Shown: piece after piece, positions 1 to 6,566 of the stretch | How the letters are laid out: every line of letters begins with the position of its first letter | How positions within the stretch are numbered: the first letter of the stretch is position 1 | DNA from: Frankiales bacterium | Lineage (GTDB): Bacteria > Actinomycetota > Actinomycetes > Mycobacteriales > SCTD01 | NCBI GenBank assembly: GCA_025464915.1 | Contig: JAODNF010000049.1 | Location: 1 to 10,905 of the forward strand | DNA length: 10,905 nucleotides | Direction of reading: 5' to 3' | Position numbers and translations under genes: made by a program | The notes under the pieces: generated by a model | The model's database searches: none | Seen by the model: only the letters and a program-made list of their open reading frames with translations | Told to the model about the DNA's origin: nothing

Positions 1-181
1 CGTCGTGTCGGCCCTGGCCAGCAACGAGTCGCGTGGCGGTCACTTCCGCGAGGACTTCCCGACCCGCGACGACGTGAGCTTCATGCGCCACACGATGGCC
101 TACAGGGACGGCGGCGACGTCCGCCTCGACTACAAGCCGGTCGTGCAGACGCGCTACCAGCCGATGGAGCGGAAGTACTAG
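1..181 (+). CDS. sdhA: Succinate dehydrogenase flavoprotein subunit, C-terminal end (partial)
   Basis: This is the last 59 codons of SdhA, the FAD-bearing subunit that oxidises succinate to fumarate at the inner face of the membrane. The gene starts before the window, and reading from base 2 gives an open frame to TAG at 179-181. The visible segment carries the conserved tail of the family: ESRGGHFREDFPTRDD, then MRHTMAYRD, then a terminal YQPMERKY, which is the usual SdhA ending. The FAD-binding and active-site domains lie outside the window. The stop codon shares its last base with the GTG start of sdhB, so the two genes are cotranscribed and probably translationally coupled. No sign of damage is seen. 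The identification rests on the conserved tail plus the sdhB neighbour. Confidence 0.95.
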   Translation, partial: VVSALASNESRGGHFREDFPTRDDVSFMRHTMAYRDGGDVRLDYKPVVQTRYQPMERKY

Positions 182-927
182 TGACGATCATCGAGGACCG
201 ATCCGCCCCCGAGCTCGGCGAGCACCAGCGGCTCGTCACGCTGAAGGTCCGGCGCTACGACCCCGAGCTGTTCGAGGACGCCCACTGGCAGTCCTTCGAG
301 GTGCCCGTGGAGAAGGGCGACCGGCTGCTCGACGCCCTGCACCACGTGAAGTGGTACCTCGACGGGTCTCTCACCTTCCGGCGCTCCTGCGCGCACGGGG
401 TCTGCGGCTCCGACGCGATGCGGGTCAACGGCGTGAACCGCCTGGCGTGCAAGGTCCTCGTGAAGGACCTCGGGGACACCATCACCGTCGAGCCCATCAA
501 GGGCCTCACGGTCGAGAAGGACCTCGTCGTCGACATGGAGCCGTTCTTCGACGCGTTCCGGTCGATCAAGCCCTTCCTCATCACGAGCGGCAACGAGCCG
601 ACCCGCGAGCGGCTGCAGAGCGCCGAGGACCGCGAGCGGTTCGACGACACGACGAAGTGCATCATGTGCGCCGCCTGCACGACCTCGTGCCCGGTGTTCT
701 GGAACGACGACCAGTACTTCGGCCCGCAGGCCATCGTGATGGCGCACCGCTTCATCTTCGACAGCCGGGACGAGGGCGCCGCGGAGCGGCTGGAGATCCT
801 CAACGACAAGGAGGGCGTCTGGCGCTGCCGGACGACCTTCAACTGCACCGACGCGTGCCCACGGGGGATCCAGGTCACGAAGGCGATCCAGGAGGTCAAG
901 CGCGCGCTGATCTTCCGCCGGGCCTGA
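181..927 (+). CDS. sdhB: Succinate dehydrogenase iron-sulfur subunit
   Basis: SdhB (248 aa) relays electrons from the SdhA flavin to the quinone site through three iron-sulfur clusters. The N-terminal ferredoxin-like domain holds the [2Fe-2S] ligands C70, C75, D78 and C90; Asp in third place is normal for SdhB (E. coli has it too). The C-terminal domain holds the [4Fe-4S] set C160, C163, C166 followed by C170-P, and the [3Fe-4S] set C216, C222 and C226-P. All expected ligands are present and the length is normal. The start is GTG at 181, overlapping the sdhA stop by one base. No sdhC or sdhD membrane anchor gene follows; in many actinomycetes these lie upstream of sdhA, which would be outside the window. 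The gene is intact and the call is firm. Confidence 0.97.
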   Translation: MTIIEDRSAPELGEHQRLVTLKVRRYDPELFEDAHWQSFEVPVEKGDRLLDALHHVKWYLDGSLTFRRSCAHGVCGSDAMRVNGVNRLACKVLVKDLGDTITVEPIKGLTVEKDLVVDMEPFFDAFRSIKPFLITSGNEPTRERLQSAEDRERFDDTTKCIMCAACTTSCPVFWNDDQYFGPQAIVMAHRFIFDSRDEGAAERLEILNDKEGVWRCRTTFNCTDACPRGIQVTKAIQEVKRALIFRRA

Positions 928-959
928 CTCACGGGAAGGCGCCGACGGCGGTGAGGAAG

Positions 960-972
960 GCCGCAGCGCGGC
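960..972 (+). other. Short GC hairpin in the sdhB-carboxypeptidase gap
   Basis: The 116-base gap between sdhB and the next gene holds a perfect 5-bp inverted repeat, GCCGC and GCGGC around an AGC loop. It could be part of the end of the sdh transcript. There is no T-rich tract after it and the stem is short, so a terminator call would be weak. Nothing else gene-like is seen in the gap. Confidence 0.2.
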
Positions 973-1027
973 GGGAGAGGACCACGCCGACAGTCTGACG
1001 TGGACCGGACAGGCGAGCAGGTTCCGG

Positions 1028-1033
1028 TATCCT
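1028..1033 (+). promoter_or_regulatory. Candidate -10 box for the carboxypeptidase gene
   Basis: TATCCT fits the TANNNT -10 pattern. It lies 10 bases before the ATG at 1044, so transcription would start only a few bases before the start codon. No Shine-Dalgarno sequence is seen just before the ATG, which agrees with a leaderless or nearly leaderless message, common in actinomycetes. No convincing -35 box is visible at 16-19 bases upstream, so this is tentative. Confidence 0.35.
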
Positions 1034-1043
1034 TGCTCGCACC

Positions 1044-2162
1044 ATGCGGACCCCCCGACGACTCGCTCTCGCCGCGGCTGCCCTGGCGCTCCCCGTGATC
1101 GGCGGCGCCCCTGCGCACGCCGACTCGCCTGCCACCGTGGGCGGGGAACAGCTGGCCACGCGCGGGGTCGTGACCGCCTCCGGCGCCCCTGCGCTGCCCG
1201 TGACCACCGCTGCCGGCTGGGTCGTCGCCGACCTCGACACCGGCGCCGTGCTCGCCGCCAAGGACCCGCACGGGCTCTACGCGCCGGCCAGCACCCTCAA
1301 GACGCTGACCGCGCTGACGCTCATCCCGAAGCTCGACAGCCACCAGCTGGTGCAGCCCACCTTCGACGACGTGAACGTCGAGGGCTCGAAGGTCGGCCTG
1401 GTGGACACCGTCCGCTACCCCGTGAACGAGCTCTTCACCTCGATGCTCGTGGTCTCCGGCAACGACGCGGCCCTCGCGCTCGCCACGGCCAACGGCGGCC
1501 TCACCAAGACGGTGGACGAGATGAACGCGGAGGCAGCGCGCCTGCAGGCCGACGACACGCACGCCGTCAACGACAACGGCCTCGACGCGCACGGGCAGCA
1601 CAGCTCGGCGTACGACCTGGCCCTCATCGCGCGTGCCGGCATGCAGCTGCCCGACTTCCGGGCCTACGTCGCGACCAAGCACGCGCACATCCGCGGGGCC
1701 CACAGGAACGCCCCGATCGCGATCAGCAGCCACGACAAGCTGCTCTACAACTACCCCGGCGCCATCGGCATCAAGAACGGCTTCACGGTCGCCGCCCGCG
1801 CGACCTTCGTCGGCGCCGCGACCCGGGGCGGGCACACCCTCGTCGTCACCCTGATGAAGACGGCGCCGCGCTACTGGCCCGAGGCCGCGGCCCTGCTCGA
1901 CTGGGGCTTCAAGGCGACCGCCGCCGACGCGGCGCCCGTCGGTCAGCTCGTGGAGCCGCTGAGCGCCGAGGGCCCGGCGCCCACCGCCTCGCCTGGCGCA
2001 GCCCCGCAGCAGGTCGCCAAGGTCGCCGCTGCCAGCCCTGCCGGCGGCGGCCTGCCGCTGCTCCCCGCGACCGTCGTGGCCGCGGGTCTCGCCGTGATGG
2101 CGACCGGCCTGCTTCGCAACAGGCGCCGCAACCGGGGCAAGCTCAGGCTGCCGCCGATCTGA
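1044..2162 (+). CDS. D-alanyl-D-alanine carboxypeptidase, peptidase S11 family (PBP5-like), secreted and membrane-anchored
   Basis: This 372-residue enzyme removes the terminal D-Ala of peptidoglycan pentapeptides outside the membrane. Residues 1-26 form a signal peptide (RTPRR, hydrophobic run, cleavage likely after A24-H25-A26). The three penicillin-binding motifs are in order: S83-T-L-K86 (nucleophile S83), S138-G-N140, and K244-N-G246. KNG instead of the textbook KTG is, as I recall, found in actinobacterial members. A Pro/Ala-rich linker (about 300-336) leads to a hydrophobic segment at about 337-357 and the basic tail RNRRRNRGK, so the protein is anchored at its C-terminus. The ATG start directly precedes the signal peptide. 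The gene is probably monocistronic. Its last 20 bases overlap the 3' end of the opposite-strand SnoaL-like gene. It could be called DacA/DacB-like, but the exact paralogue cannot be decided. Confidence 0.93.
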   Translation: MRTPRRLALAAAALALPVIGGAPAHADSPATVGGEQLATRGVVTASGAPALPVTTAAGWVVADLDTGAVLAAKDPHGLYAPASTLKTLTALTLIPKLDSHQLVQPTFDDVNVEGSKVGLVDTVRYPVNELFTSMLVVSGNDAALALATANGGLTKTVDEMNAEAARLQADDTHAVNDNGLDAHGQHSSAYDLALIARAGMQLPDFRAYVATKHAHIRGAHRNAPIAISSHDKLLYNYPGAIGIKNGFTVAARATFVGAATRGGHTLVVTLMKTAPRYWPEAAALLDWGFKATAADAAPVGQLVEPLSAEGPAPTASPGAAPQQVAKVAAASPAGGGLPLLPATVVAAGLAVMATGLLRNRRRNRGKLRLPPI

Positions 2163-2604
2163 ACGCGTCGAGCCCCGCCCGCGCCTTCTTCTGCACGGAC
2201 GCCCTGAGCAGGTTCCCGAGGAGCCTGCCAGGCAGACCCAGGGCCTGACCGACCCACTTCCTGAAGTCGAAGTCGTCCCGCTGCTCGACGATCAGCCCGT
2301 CCTCGAACCGGAAGCGGCTGCGCACGTCGTTGACCACCCGGTTGCCGGTCTGCGCGAACGTGTAGGTCGCGATCCAGCGGGCGGTGCCGGTCGTCTCATC
2401 CGCGGCGCACTCGACGAGCTCGACGTGCAGGTCCTTCGACCGGCCCGCGAGCATCCGCCACATGTCACCAGGCTCGCCGTCCTTCAGCCCTGGGAACGCC
2501 GGGTCGTCGAACGTCGCGTGCGGCGCGTAGGCGCTGGCCATAGCGTCGCCGTCCTTGCGGGCGAAGGCGGCGTAGAAGTCCTCGAGGAGCTGCTGGTTGC
2601 TCAC
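2143..2604 (-). CDS. SnoaL-like / NTF2-fold domain protein, function unknown
   Basis: This 153-residue protein resembles the SnoaL-like branch of the NTF2 fold. It begins with a helix (NQQLLEDFYAAFARKD), followed by the typical stretch with an ATFDDPAF turn (about residues 30-37), then beta strands carrying TARWIATYTF and a charged DDFDFRKW near 110-117. In this fold the helix plus curved sheet make a pocket used by isomerases, dehydratases and many uncharacterised proteins. A basic helical tail (about 126-153) extends beyond the fold. The GTG start overlaps the stop of the YihY gene as GTGA, so it is translationally coupled as the last gene of the trpS operon. No catalytic residue set can be assigned, so substrate and role are unknown. 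Confidence 0.82.
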   Translation of the reverse strand: MSNQQLLEDFYAAFARKDGDAMASAYAPHATFDDPAFPGLKDGEPGDMWRMLAGRSKDLHVELVECAADETTGTARWIATYTFAQTGNRVVNDVRSRFRFEDGLIVEQRDDFDFRKWVGQALGLPGRLLGNLLRASVQKKARAGLDAFRSAAA

Positions 2605-3806
2605 CTGCGCACCATACGGGCGAGGGTCCTCGCTCCGTAGAGCCCGACCGCACCGACGACCGCGAACGACGCAGCGCTGACGGCCCTCGCTGCCAGCACG
2701 ACCTGCTTCTCGCCGGCCGTGGACGCCCCTGCCGGTACGACGGCGGCCGGCGCCTCCGACGCCTGCTCGGGCTCCTGCGGCTTCGCCTTGGACGACCAGC
2801 TGCGCTCCACGTCCGGATCATCGCGCAGGGCGGGCGCCAGCGGGGTCGGCGCGCCGTCCTCGGTGACGTTCAGGTCCTGGCCCGCGTACTCCTCGGGGAT
2901 GCCGGCCTTGCGGGCCTGCTTGGGGTCGGCCGTTCCAGACGGGGCGACGTCGTCGTCGTACGGGGCCGTGACGGTGAACGCCGCGGTGTACAGGACCAGC
3001 CGCGAGACCAGGTTGAGGAACAGCAGCAGGCCCACCACCGTCGCGAAGGTGCCGTACGTCGCCTCCCCCTTGCTGGTCGTGCGGCCGATGTAGAAGGCGC
3101 CGAAGAACTTCAGGACCTCGAACCCGACGGCGCCGAACACGGCGCCCTTCAGCACCTGCCGGATGGGTGTCGGGACCTTGGCCAGCCGCAGGAACAGCCA
3201 CAGGAAGATGGCGACGTCGACGAGGGCGCCGAGCAGGTAGCTCAGCCCGATGGTCAGTGCCTTGGCACCGAGGTTCTGGGAGAGGCCCAGGAACCCCACG
3301 ACGCTCTCGGTCGCTGCCGTCGCCGCTCCGCTGACGACGACGGAGGCGGCGATGACGGCGAAGAGCCCGACGAGCGCGATCACGTCGGCGATCTTGCGCG
3401 TGACGATGTTGCCGGCCTTGATGTTCTGGTGCCACATCGTGCGGATGGCCTCGCGCAGCGCCTCGATCCACCCGAGGCCGGACAGCAGCGTGCCGACGAG
3501 CCCGATGAGACCCGCCTTGCCCGCGCTGTTCTGCACGACCGTGGCGATGGACGCGGCCGCGGCCTTGCCGAGGTAGGGGCCGAGGTTGCTGGTGATCTGC
3601 GTGCCGGCATCGTCCCCGAGCACCTGCCGGGTGACGTAGACCGCGATCAGCAGGATCGGGAACAGCGACAGGAACCAGTAGAAGGTCACCGACGACGCCA
3701 GCCGGTCACCGCCGTCGGCCTGGTAGCGCTGGTACATCCGCACGAGGTGGTCGAGCAACGGCCGCTTGCGCCGTACCCGCCCGAAGAGCTCCTTGATCCG
3801 GTTCAC
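2601..3806 (-). CDS. YihY/BrkB-family inner membrane protein with C-terminal extension
   Basis: This 401-residue integral membrane protein belongs to the YihY/virulence factor BrkB family. Family signs are the N-terminal RLASSVTFYWFLSLFPILL (about 35-53), the segment around GWIEALREAIRTMW (112-125), and hydrophobic segments near 98-112, 140-165, 183-207, 221-239 and 254-278. The YGTFATVVGLLLFL stretch (251-264) is typical. After about residue 283 comes a long acidic, Pro/Ala-rich linker to about 366, then an extra hydrophobic helix (370-391) and a basic end. The family core is roughly 280-300 aa, so this tail is an addition. The GTG start lies 10 bases after the RNA-ligase-like gene, and the stop overlaps the next gene by 4 bases. 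The molecular function of the family is not settled; older RNase BN naming is considered wrong. Confidence 0.92.
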   Translation of the reverse strand: MNRIKELFGRVRRKRPLLDHLVRMYQRYQADGGDRLASSVTFYWFLSLFPILLIAVYVTRQVLGDDAGTQITSNLGPYLGKAAAASIATVVQNSAGKAGLIGLVGTLLSGLGWIEALREAIRTMWHQNIKAGNIVTRKIADVIALVGLFAVIAASVVVSGAATAATESVVGFLGLSQNLGAKALTIGLSYLLGALVDVAIFLWLFLRLAKVPTPIRQVLKGAVFGAVGFEVLKFFGAFYIGRTTSKGEATYGTFATVVGLLLFLNLVSRLVLYTAAFTVTAPYDDDVAPSGTADPKQARKAGIPEEYAGQDLNVTEDGAPTPLAPALRDDPDVERSWSSKAKPQEPEQASEAPAAVVPAGASTAGEKQVVLAARAVSAASFAVVGAVGLYGARTLARMVRR

Positions 3807-3816
3807 GTCCGGCTGC

Positions 3817-4374
3817 CTACCCCGGCTCCTCGGGAGGAAGCACGGGACCCGGGAGCGGCCGGTCGAAGGGGAAGTCCCGCTGCGGCCGCCAGACGTTGTC
3901 CTTGCCCTTCTCGAACAGCGTGAAGCCCCACACCTTGAAGCGGGCGTCGTAGTCGATGAGCTCGTCGAAGGCCCGGTCGAGCTGCTCCTTCGCGACGTCG
4001 TGCGCGACGGTCACGTGCGGGTGGTAGGGGAAGGCGATCTCGCGCTCCAGCGGGCCGCTCCGGACCTGCGCCTCGATGAGCTCGCACTCGCTGATGCCCT
4101 GGACCATCGTCACGAACACCACCGGCGAGACGGGCCGGAAGGTGCCCGAGCCGCGCAGGTGCATGATGAACGGCTCGTGGTTGTAGGCGACGCCCTGCAG
4201 GTGCTCCTCGACCTCGTCCAGGTCGTCCGTCGTCAGCGCGGTCGGGGGCAGCAGCGTGACGTGCGGCGGGATCTGGTGCGCGTTGGGGTCGCCGAGGCGC
4301 TCGCGCCAGCCCTGGAGCTCGCTCGTGTAGGGCTCGGGCAGGCCGATCGCCACCCCGATGTCACGGGTGGCCAT
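3817..4374 (-). CDS. 2'-5' RNA ligase / cyclic phosphodiesterase-like protein (LigT/2H family)
   Basis: This 185-residue protein is a 2H phosphoesterase. The two hallmark HxT motifs are present: H38-V-T40 in IPPHVTLLPPT and H120-V-T122 in YHPHVTVAHD. Members of this superfamily join or open RNA ends at 2'-5' linkages, or hydrolyse 2',3'-cyclic phosphates. The start ATG overlaps the trpS stop as TGATG, and placing the start here puts the first strand (ATRDIGVAIGLP) at the N-terminus, as the fold needs. The YihY gene follows after 10 bases. Cotranscription with trpS suggests, but does not show, a role in RNA or tRNA end processing. Ligase versus phosphodiesterase activity cannot be decided from sequence. 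A longer open frame reaching 4752 is only read-through into trpS in another frame. Confidence 0.92.
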   Translation of the reverse strand: MATRDIGVAIGLPEPYTSELQGWRERLGDPNAHQIPPHVTLLPPTALTTDDLDEVEEHLQGVAYNHEPFIMHLRGSGTFRPVSPVVFVTMVQGISECELIEAQVRSGPLEREIAFPYHPHVTVAHDVAKEQLDRAFDELIDYDARFKVWGFTLFEKGKDNVWRPQRDFPFDRPLPGPVLPPEEPG

Positions 4375-5360
4375 CAGGCCGGCGCCAGCAGCCCGATCCG
4401 GTCTCTCACGGTCGTCATCGTCTCGCGGGCGATCGGGCCGGCCTTCGCCGCCCCCTCGCGCAGCACCTGGTCGAGGTAGCCGGGGTCGGCGATCAGCTCG
4501 GCGAACCGGGCCCGGACAGGGGCGAACATTCCCAGCACCGCCTCGGCGACGGCAGCCTTGAAGTCGCCGTAGCCCTTCCCGTCGAACTCCTTGACGAGGG
4601 CCTCCACGCTGGACCCGCTGGCCACCGACAGGATGGTGAGCAGGTTGCTGATGCCCGGCTTGCCGTCCACGTCGTAGACGACCTCGCGGCCGGTGTCGGT
4701 CACAGCGCTCTTGATCTTCTTCAGCGTCTGCTTGTCGTCCTCGATGACCCACAGCACGCCGGGGCCGCCCTTGCTGGTGCTCATCTTGGCGGTCGGGTCC
4801 TGCAGGTCCTTGATGCGCTCCGCGGACTTCTGCACGTACGGGTCGGGGACGGTGAAGGTGTCGCCGTACCGGCTGTTGAAGCGCTGCCCCAGGTCGCGAG
4901 TCAGCTCCAGGTGCTGGCGCTGGTCCTCGCCGACGGGCACGGCGTGCGCCTGGTAGAGCAGGATGTCGGCGGCCTGCAGGACCGGGTAGTTGAACAGGCC
5001 GACGTTGCCACCGCCCTTCTCCTTGAACTGCGTCATCCGGCTGGCCTCGCCGAAGCCCGTGAGGCAGCTCAGGACCCAGGCGAGCTCAGGGTGCTCCGGG
5101 ACGTGGCTCTGCGCGAACAGGGTGCTCTTCGCCGGGTCGACCCCCATGGCGAGCAGCTCGGCGACGAGCTTGCGGCACTGCTGGCGGAGCTCCGCCGGGT
5201 CAGGGGTGATCGTCAGGGAGTGCAGGTCGGCCATGAAGTAGAAGCACTCGAACTCGTCCTGCATCGCCGCCCAGTGCCGGACCGCGCCCAGGTAGTTGCC
5301 CAGGTGCTTGCCGGCACCCGTCGGCTGGATCCCGGAGAGCACGCGCCTGCGATCGGACAT
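4374..5360 (-). CDS. trpS: Tryptophan-tRNA ligase
   Basis: This class I aminoacyl-tRNA synthetase charges tRNA-Trp with tryptophan using ATP in the cytoplasm. At 328 aa it has normal bacterial length. The HIGH-type motif is H19-L-G-N22 within PTGAGKHLGNYLG, and the KMSKS-type loop is K192-M-S-T-S196 (AKMSTSKG). PVLQAADILLYQA (126-138) and V143-G-E-D-Q147 are also typical. I chose ATG at 5360 over the in-frame ATG at 5369 because a -10 box, TAGGAT, ends 7 bases before 5360, which predicts a transcript starting at that ATG. The 5369 start would lie inside the -10 box. The open frame continues upstream to 5615, but that part has no synthetase features and overlaps the flavoprotein gene. This is the first gene of a four-gene operon. 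No T-box leader is possible in the 23-base gap. Confidence 0.97.
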   Translation of the reverse strand: MSDRRRVLSGIQPTGAGKHLGNYLGAVRHWAAMQDEFECFYFMADLHSLTITPDPAELRQQCRKLVAELLAMGVDPAKSTLFAQSHVPEHPELAWVLSCLTGFGEASRMTQFKEKGGGNVGLFNYPVLQAADILLYQAHAVPVGEDQRQHLELTRDLGQRFNSRYGDTFTVPDPYVQKSAERIKDLQDPTAKMSTSKGGPGVLWVIEDDKQTLKKIKSAVTDTGREVVYDVDGKPGISNLLTILSVASGSSVEALVKEFDGKGYGDFKAAVAEAVLGMFAPVRARFAELIADPGYLDQVLREGAAKAGPIARETMTTVRDRIGLLAPA

Positions 5361-5367
5361 GACGTGC

Positions 5368-5373
5368 ATCCTA
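5368..5373 (-). promoter_or_regulatory. -10 box of trpS, predicting a leaderless transcript
   Basis: On the minus strand this reads TAGGAT, a TANNNT match, followed by 7 bases and then the ATG at 5360. That spacing puts the transcription start on or next to the A of the ATG. It shares the central TA with the -10 box of the divergent flavoprotein gene inside the palindrome CCTAGG. Any -35 contact would fall inside the flavoprotein coding sequence; no strong -35 match is seen there. Confidence 0.55.
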
Positions 5374-5377
5374 GGTT
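5372..5377 (+). promoter_or_regulatory. -10 box of the flavoprotein gene, predicting a leaderless transcript
   Basis: TAGGTT fits TANNNT and ends 6 bases before the GTG at 5384, the spacing expected when transcription begins at the first base of the start codon. No Shine-Dalgarno can fit in the 23-base gap without lying on trpS. The box overlaps the trpS -10 box on the other strand, sharing TA at 5372-5373. The -35 region would be within the trpS start region and shows no strong consensus. Confidence 0.55.
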
Positions 5378-5383
5378 TGCCGT

Positions 5384-6490
5384 GTGTACGACGTCGCGGT
5401 GATAGGCGCGGGACCCGCCGGGGCCGCCGCTGCGCTGTCGGCCCTGCGCTCGGAACCCTCGGCGAAGGTGCTGCTGGTCGACAAGTCGGACTTCCCGCGC
5501 GACAAGTCCTGCGGCGACGGGATCGCACCACACGCCCTCGACGAGCTGGCCCGGCTCGGGGTCGCGTCGGTGCTGTCGGACCAGGTCCCGGTACGACGCC
5601 TCCGCCTGGTGTCACCGGCCGGGCTTCCGGCCTCCTCGACGATGGCCCGGCCGACGTACGTCGTGCCGCGGACCGTGTTCGACGCGCGGCTCGTGGAGGC
5701 GGCAGTGGCGCGCGGTGCCGACCTCCTTCGCTTGTCGGTGCGGTCGCTGTCGGACGTCTCGGCTCGGGTGATCATCGGGGCAGACGGGGCGAACGGGGTC
5801 GTGCGGCGGCTCCTGGGGGTGCCGCGGCAGGACGAGACGACGGTCGCCGTCGCCGTACGCGGCTACCTCCCGTGGCCTACCGAGGAGCCGGAGCAGGTCA
5901 TCGTGATGGACGGCCGCGACTGGCCCGCCTACGCCTGGCGCTTCGACACGGGGACCGGCACCTCGAACGTCGGGTTCGGGATGCTGCTCCCTTCCCTGCG
6001 CGCCCAGCCCCGCGGCAAGGACGCACTCCAGTCGCGGCTGGTCGAGCTGCTCCCCTCCGCGACCGGCGCCACCCGGCTGCGCTCCCACCACTTGCCGCTG
6101 TCGACCGGCAGACCTGTCCAGCCCCCCGGCCGGGTGCTCCTGGCCGGCGACGCCGCCTCCCTGGTCAACCCGTTGACCGGTGAGGGCATCTTCTACGCGC
6201 TGCTGTCCGGCCGGCTGGCAGGCGCGGCCGCGGTGTCCGGCGGCGATCCAGGGCTCGCCTACCGGGCCTCGTTGGAACGTGAGCTGGGGCGGCACCTGTC
6301 CCACACGAGGCTGCTGTCCCGGGTCACGGCGCACAGCCGCGTGCTGAATGCCGGGGTGCGCGCGGTCGACGCGGAGCCCGCCGCCTTCCACGCGCTCGTC
6401 GAGGTCGGGCTCGGGCGTGGGCTGATCACCCCCGGGCTGGTGCGGGCGCTCGGGCGGGAAGCAGCGCGGTCGCTGGCGCGACGGCTGTAG
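5384..6490 (+). CDS. Geranylgeranyl reductase family FAD-dependent oxidoreductase
   Basis: This 368-residue flavoprotein has the para-hydroxybenzoate-hydroxylase-type FAD fold. The dinucleotide-binding G8-A-G-P-A-G13 follows an immediate beta strand (YDVAVIGAG), so GTG at 5384 is the natural start. K41-S-C-G-D-G (KSCGDGIAPHAL) is the family cysteine motif. IIGADGANGVVRR (130-142) is the second FAD motif, and GDAASLVNPLTGEGI (255-269) is the diagnostic third one. Members reduce double bonds in isoprenoid chains of chlorophyll, archaeal lipids or, in actinobacteria, menaquinone (MenJ type). The menaquinone role is an attractive guess but the neighbours do not prove it; other halogenase- or monooxygenase-like relatives share the fold. 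The gene stands alone, divergent from trpS, and is likely expressed from a leaderless message. Confidence 0.88.
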   Translation: MYDVAVIGAGPAGAAAALSALRSEPSAKVLLVDKSDFPRDKSCGDGIAPHALDELARLGVASVLSDQVPVRRLRLVSPAGLPASSTMARPTYVVPRTVFDARLVEAAVARGADLLRLSVRSLSDVSARVIIGADGANGVVRRLLGVPRQDETTVAVAVRGYLPWPTEEPEQVIVMDGRDWPAYAWRFDTGTGTSNVGFGMLLPSLRAQPRGKDALQSRLVELLPSATGATRLRSHHLPLSTGRPVQPPGRVLLAGDAASLVNPLTGEGIFYALLSGRLAGAAAVSGGDPGLAYRASLERELGRHLSHTRLLSRVTAHSRVLNAGVRAVDAEPAAFHALVEVGLGRGLITPGLVRALGREAARSLARRL

Positions 6491-6534
6491 TCCACAGCTC
6501 CCGTCGGCGCCCACAGTCTCGGCTGCTGCCGATC

Positions 6535-6551
6535 GTGGCGGCCTTCGCCAC
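6535..6551 (+). terminator. Perfect 6-bp hairpin between flavoprotein and HNH genes (candidate terminator)
   Basis: GTGGCG and CGCCAC form a perfect 6-bp stem around a GCCTT loop, 45 bases after the flavoprotein stop and 15 bases before the HNH gene start. No run of T follows (GGTTGGCTT), so if it terminates transcription it is of the tract-less kind suggested for actinomycetes. Its closeness to the HNH start also allows a role in controlling translation of that gene. The rest of the 76-base gap shows no clear promoter or ribosome-binding site. Confidence 0.35.
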
Positions 6552-6566
6552 GGTTGGCTTGTCGAC

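Noticed and set aside
412..414. Missing third cysteine (Asp78) in the SdhB [2Fe-2S] site
   Set aside because: Aspartate at this place is normal in many SdhB proteins, including E. coli, so it is not a defect.
928..955. CTCAC...GTGAG pairing after sdhB as a terminator
   Set aside because: Only five pairs around an 18-base loop with a small inner stem and no T tract; too weak to call.
255..1835. 526-codon open frame on the minus strand opposite sdhB and the carboxypeptidase
   Set aside because: It runs opposite two clearly real genes, is rich in Arg, Gly, Val and His, has no domain pattern, and is explained by GC-rich third positions leaving few stops.
2107..2124. GCCTG...CAGGC hairpin as terminator of the trpS operon
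   Set aside because: Five pairs inside the carboxypeptidase coding sequence with no T tract; expected often at this GC content.
5361..5615. N-terminal extension of trpS
   Set aside because: The frame stays open, but the added residues are Arg/Pro/Gly-rich, overlap the flavoprotein gene and are absent from the synthetase family.
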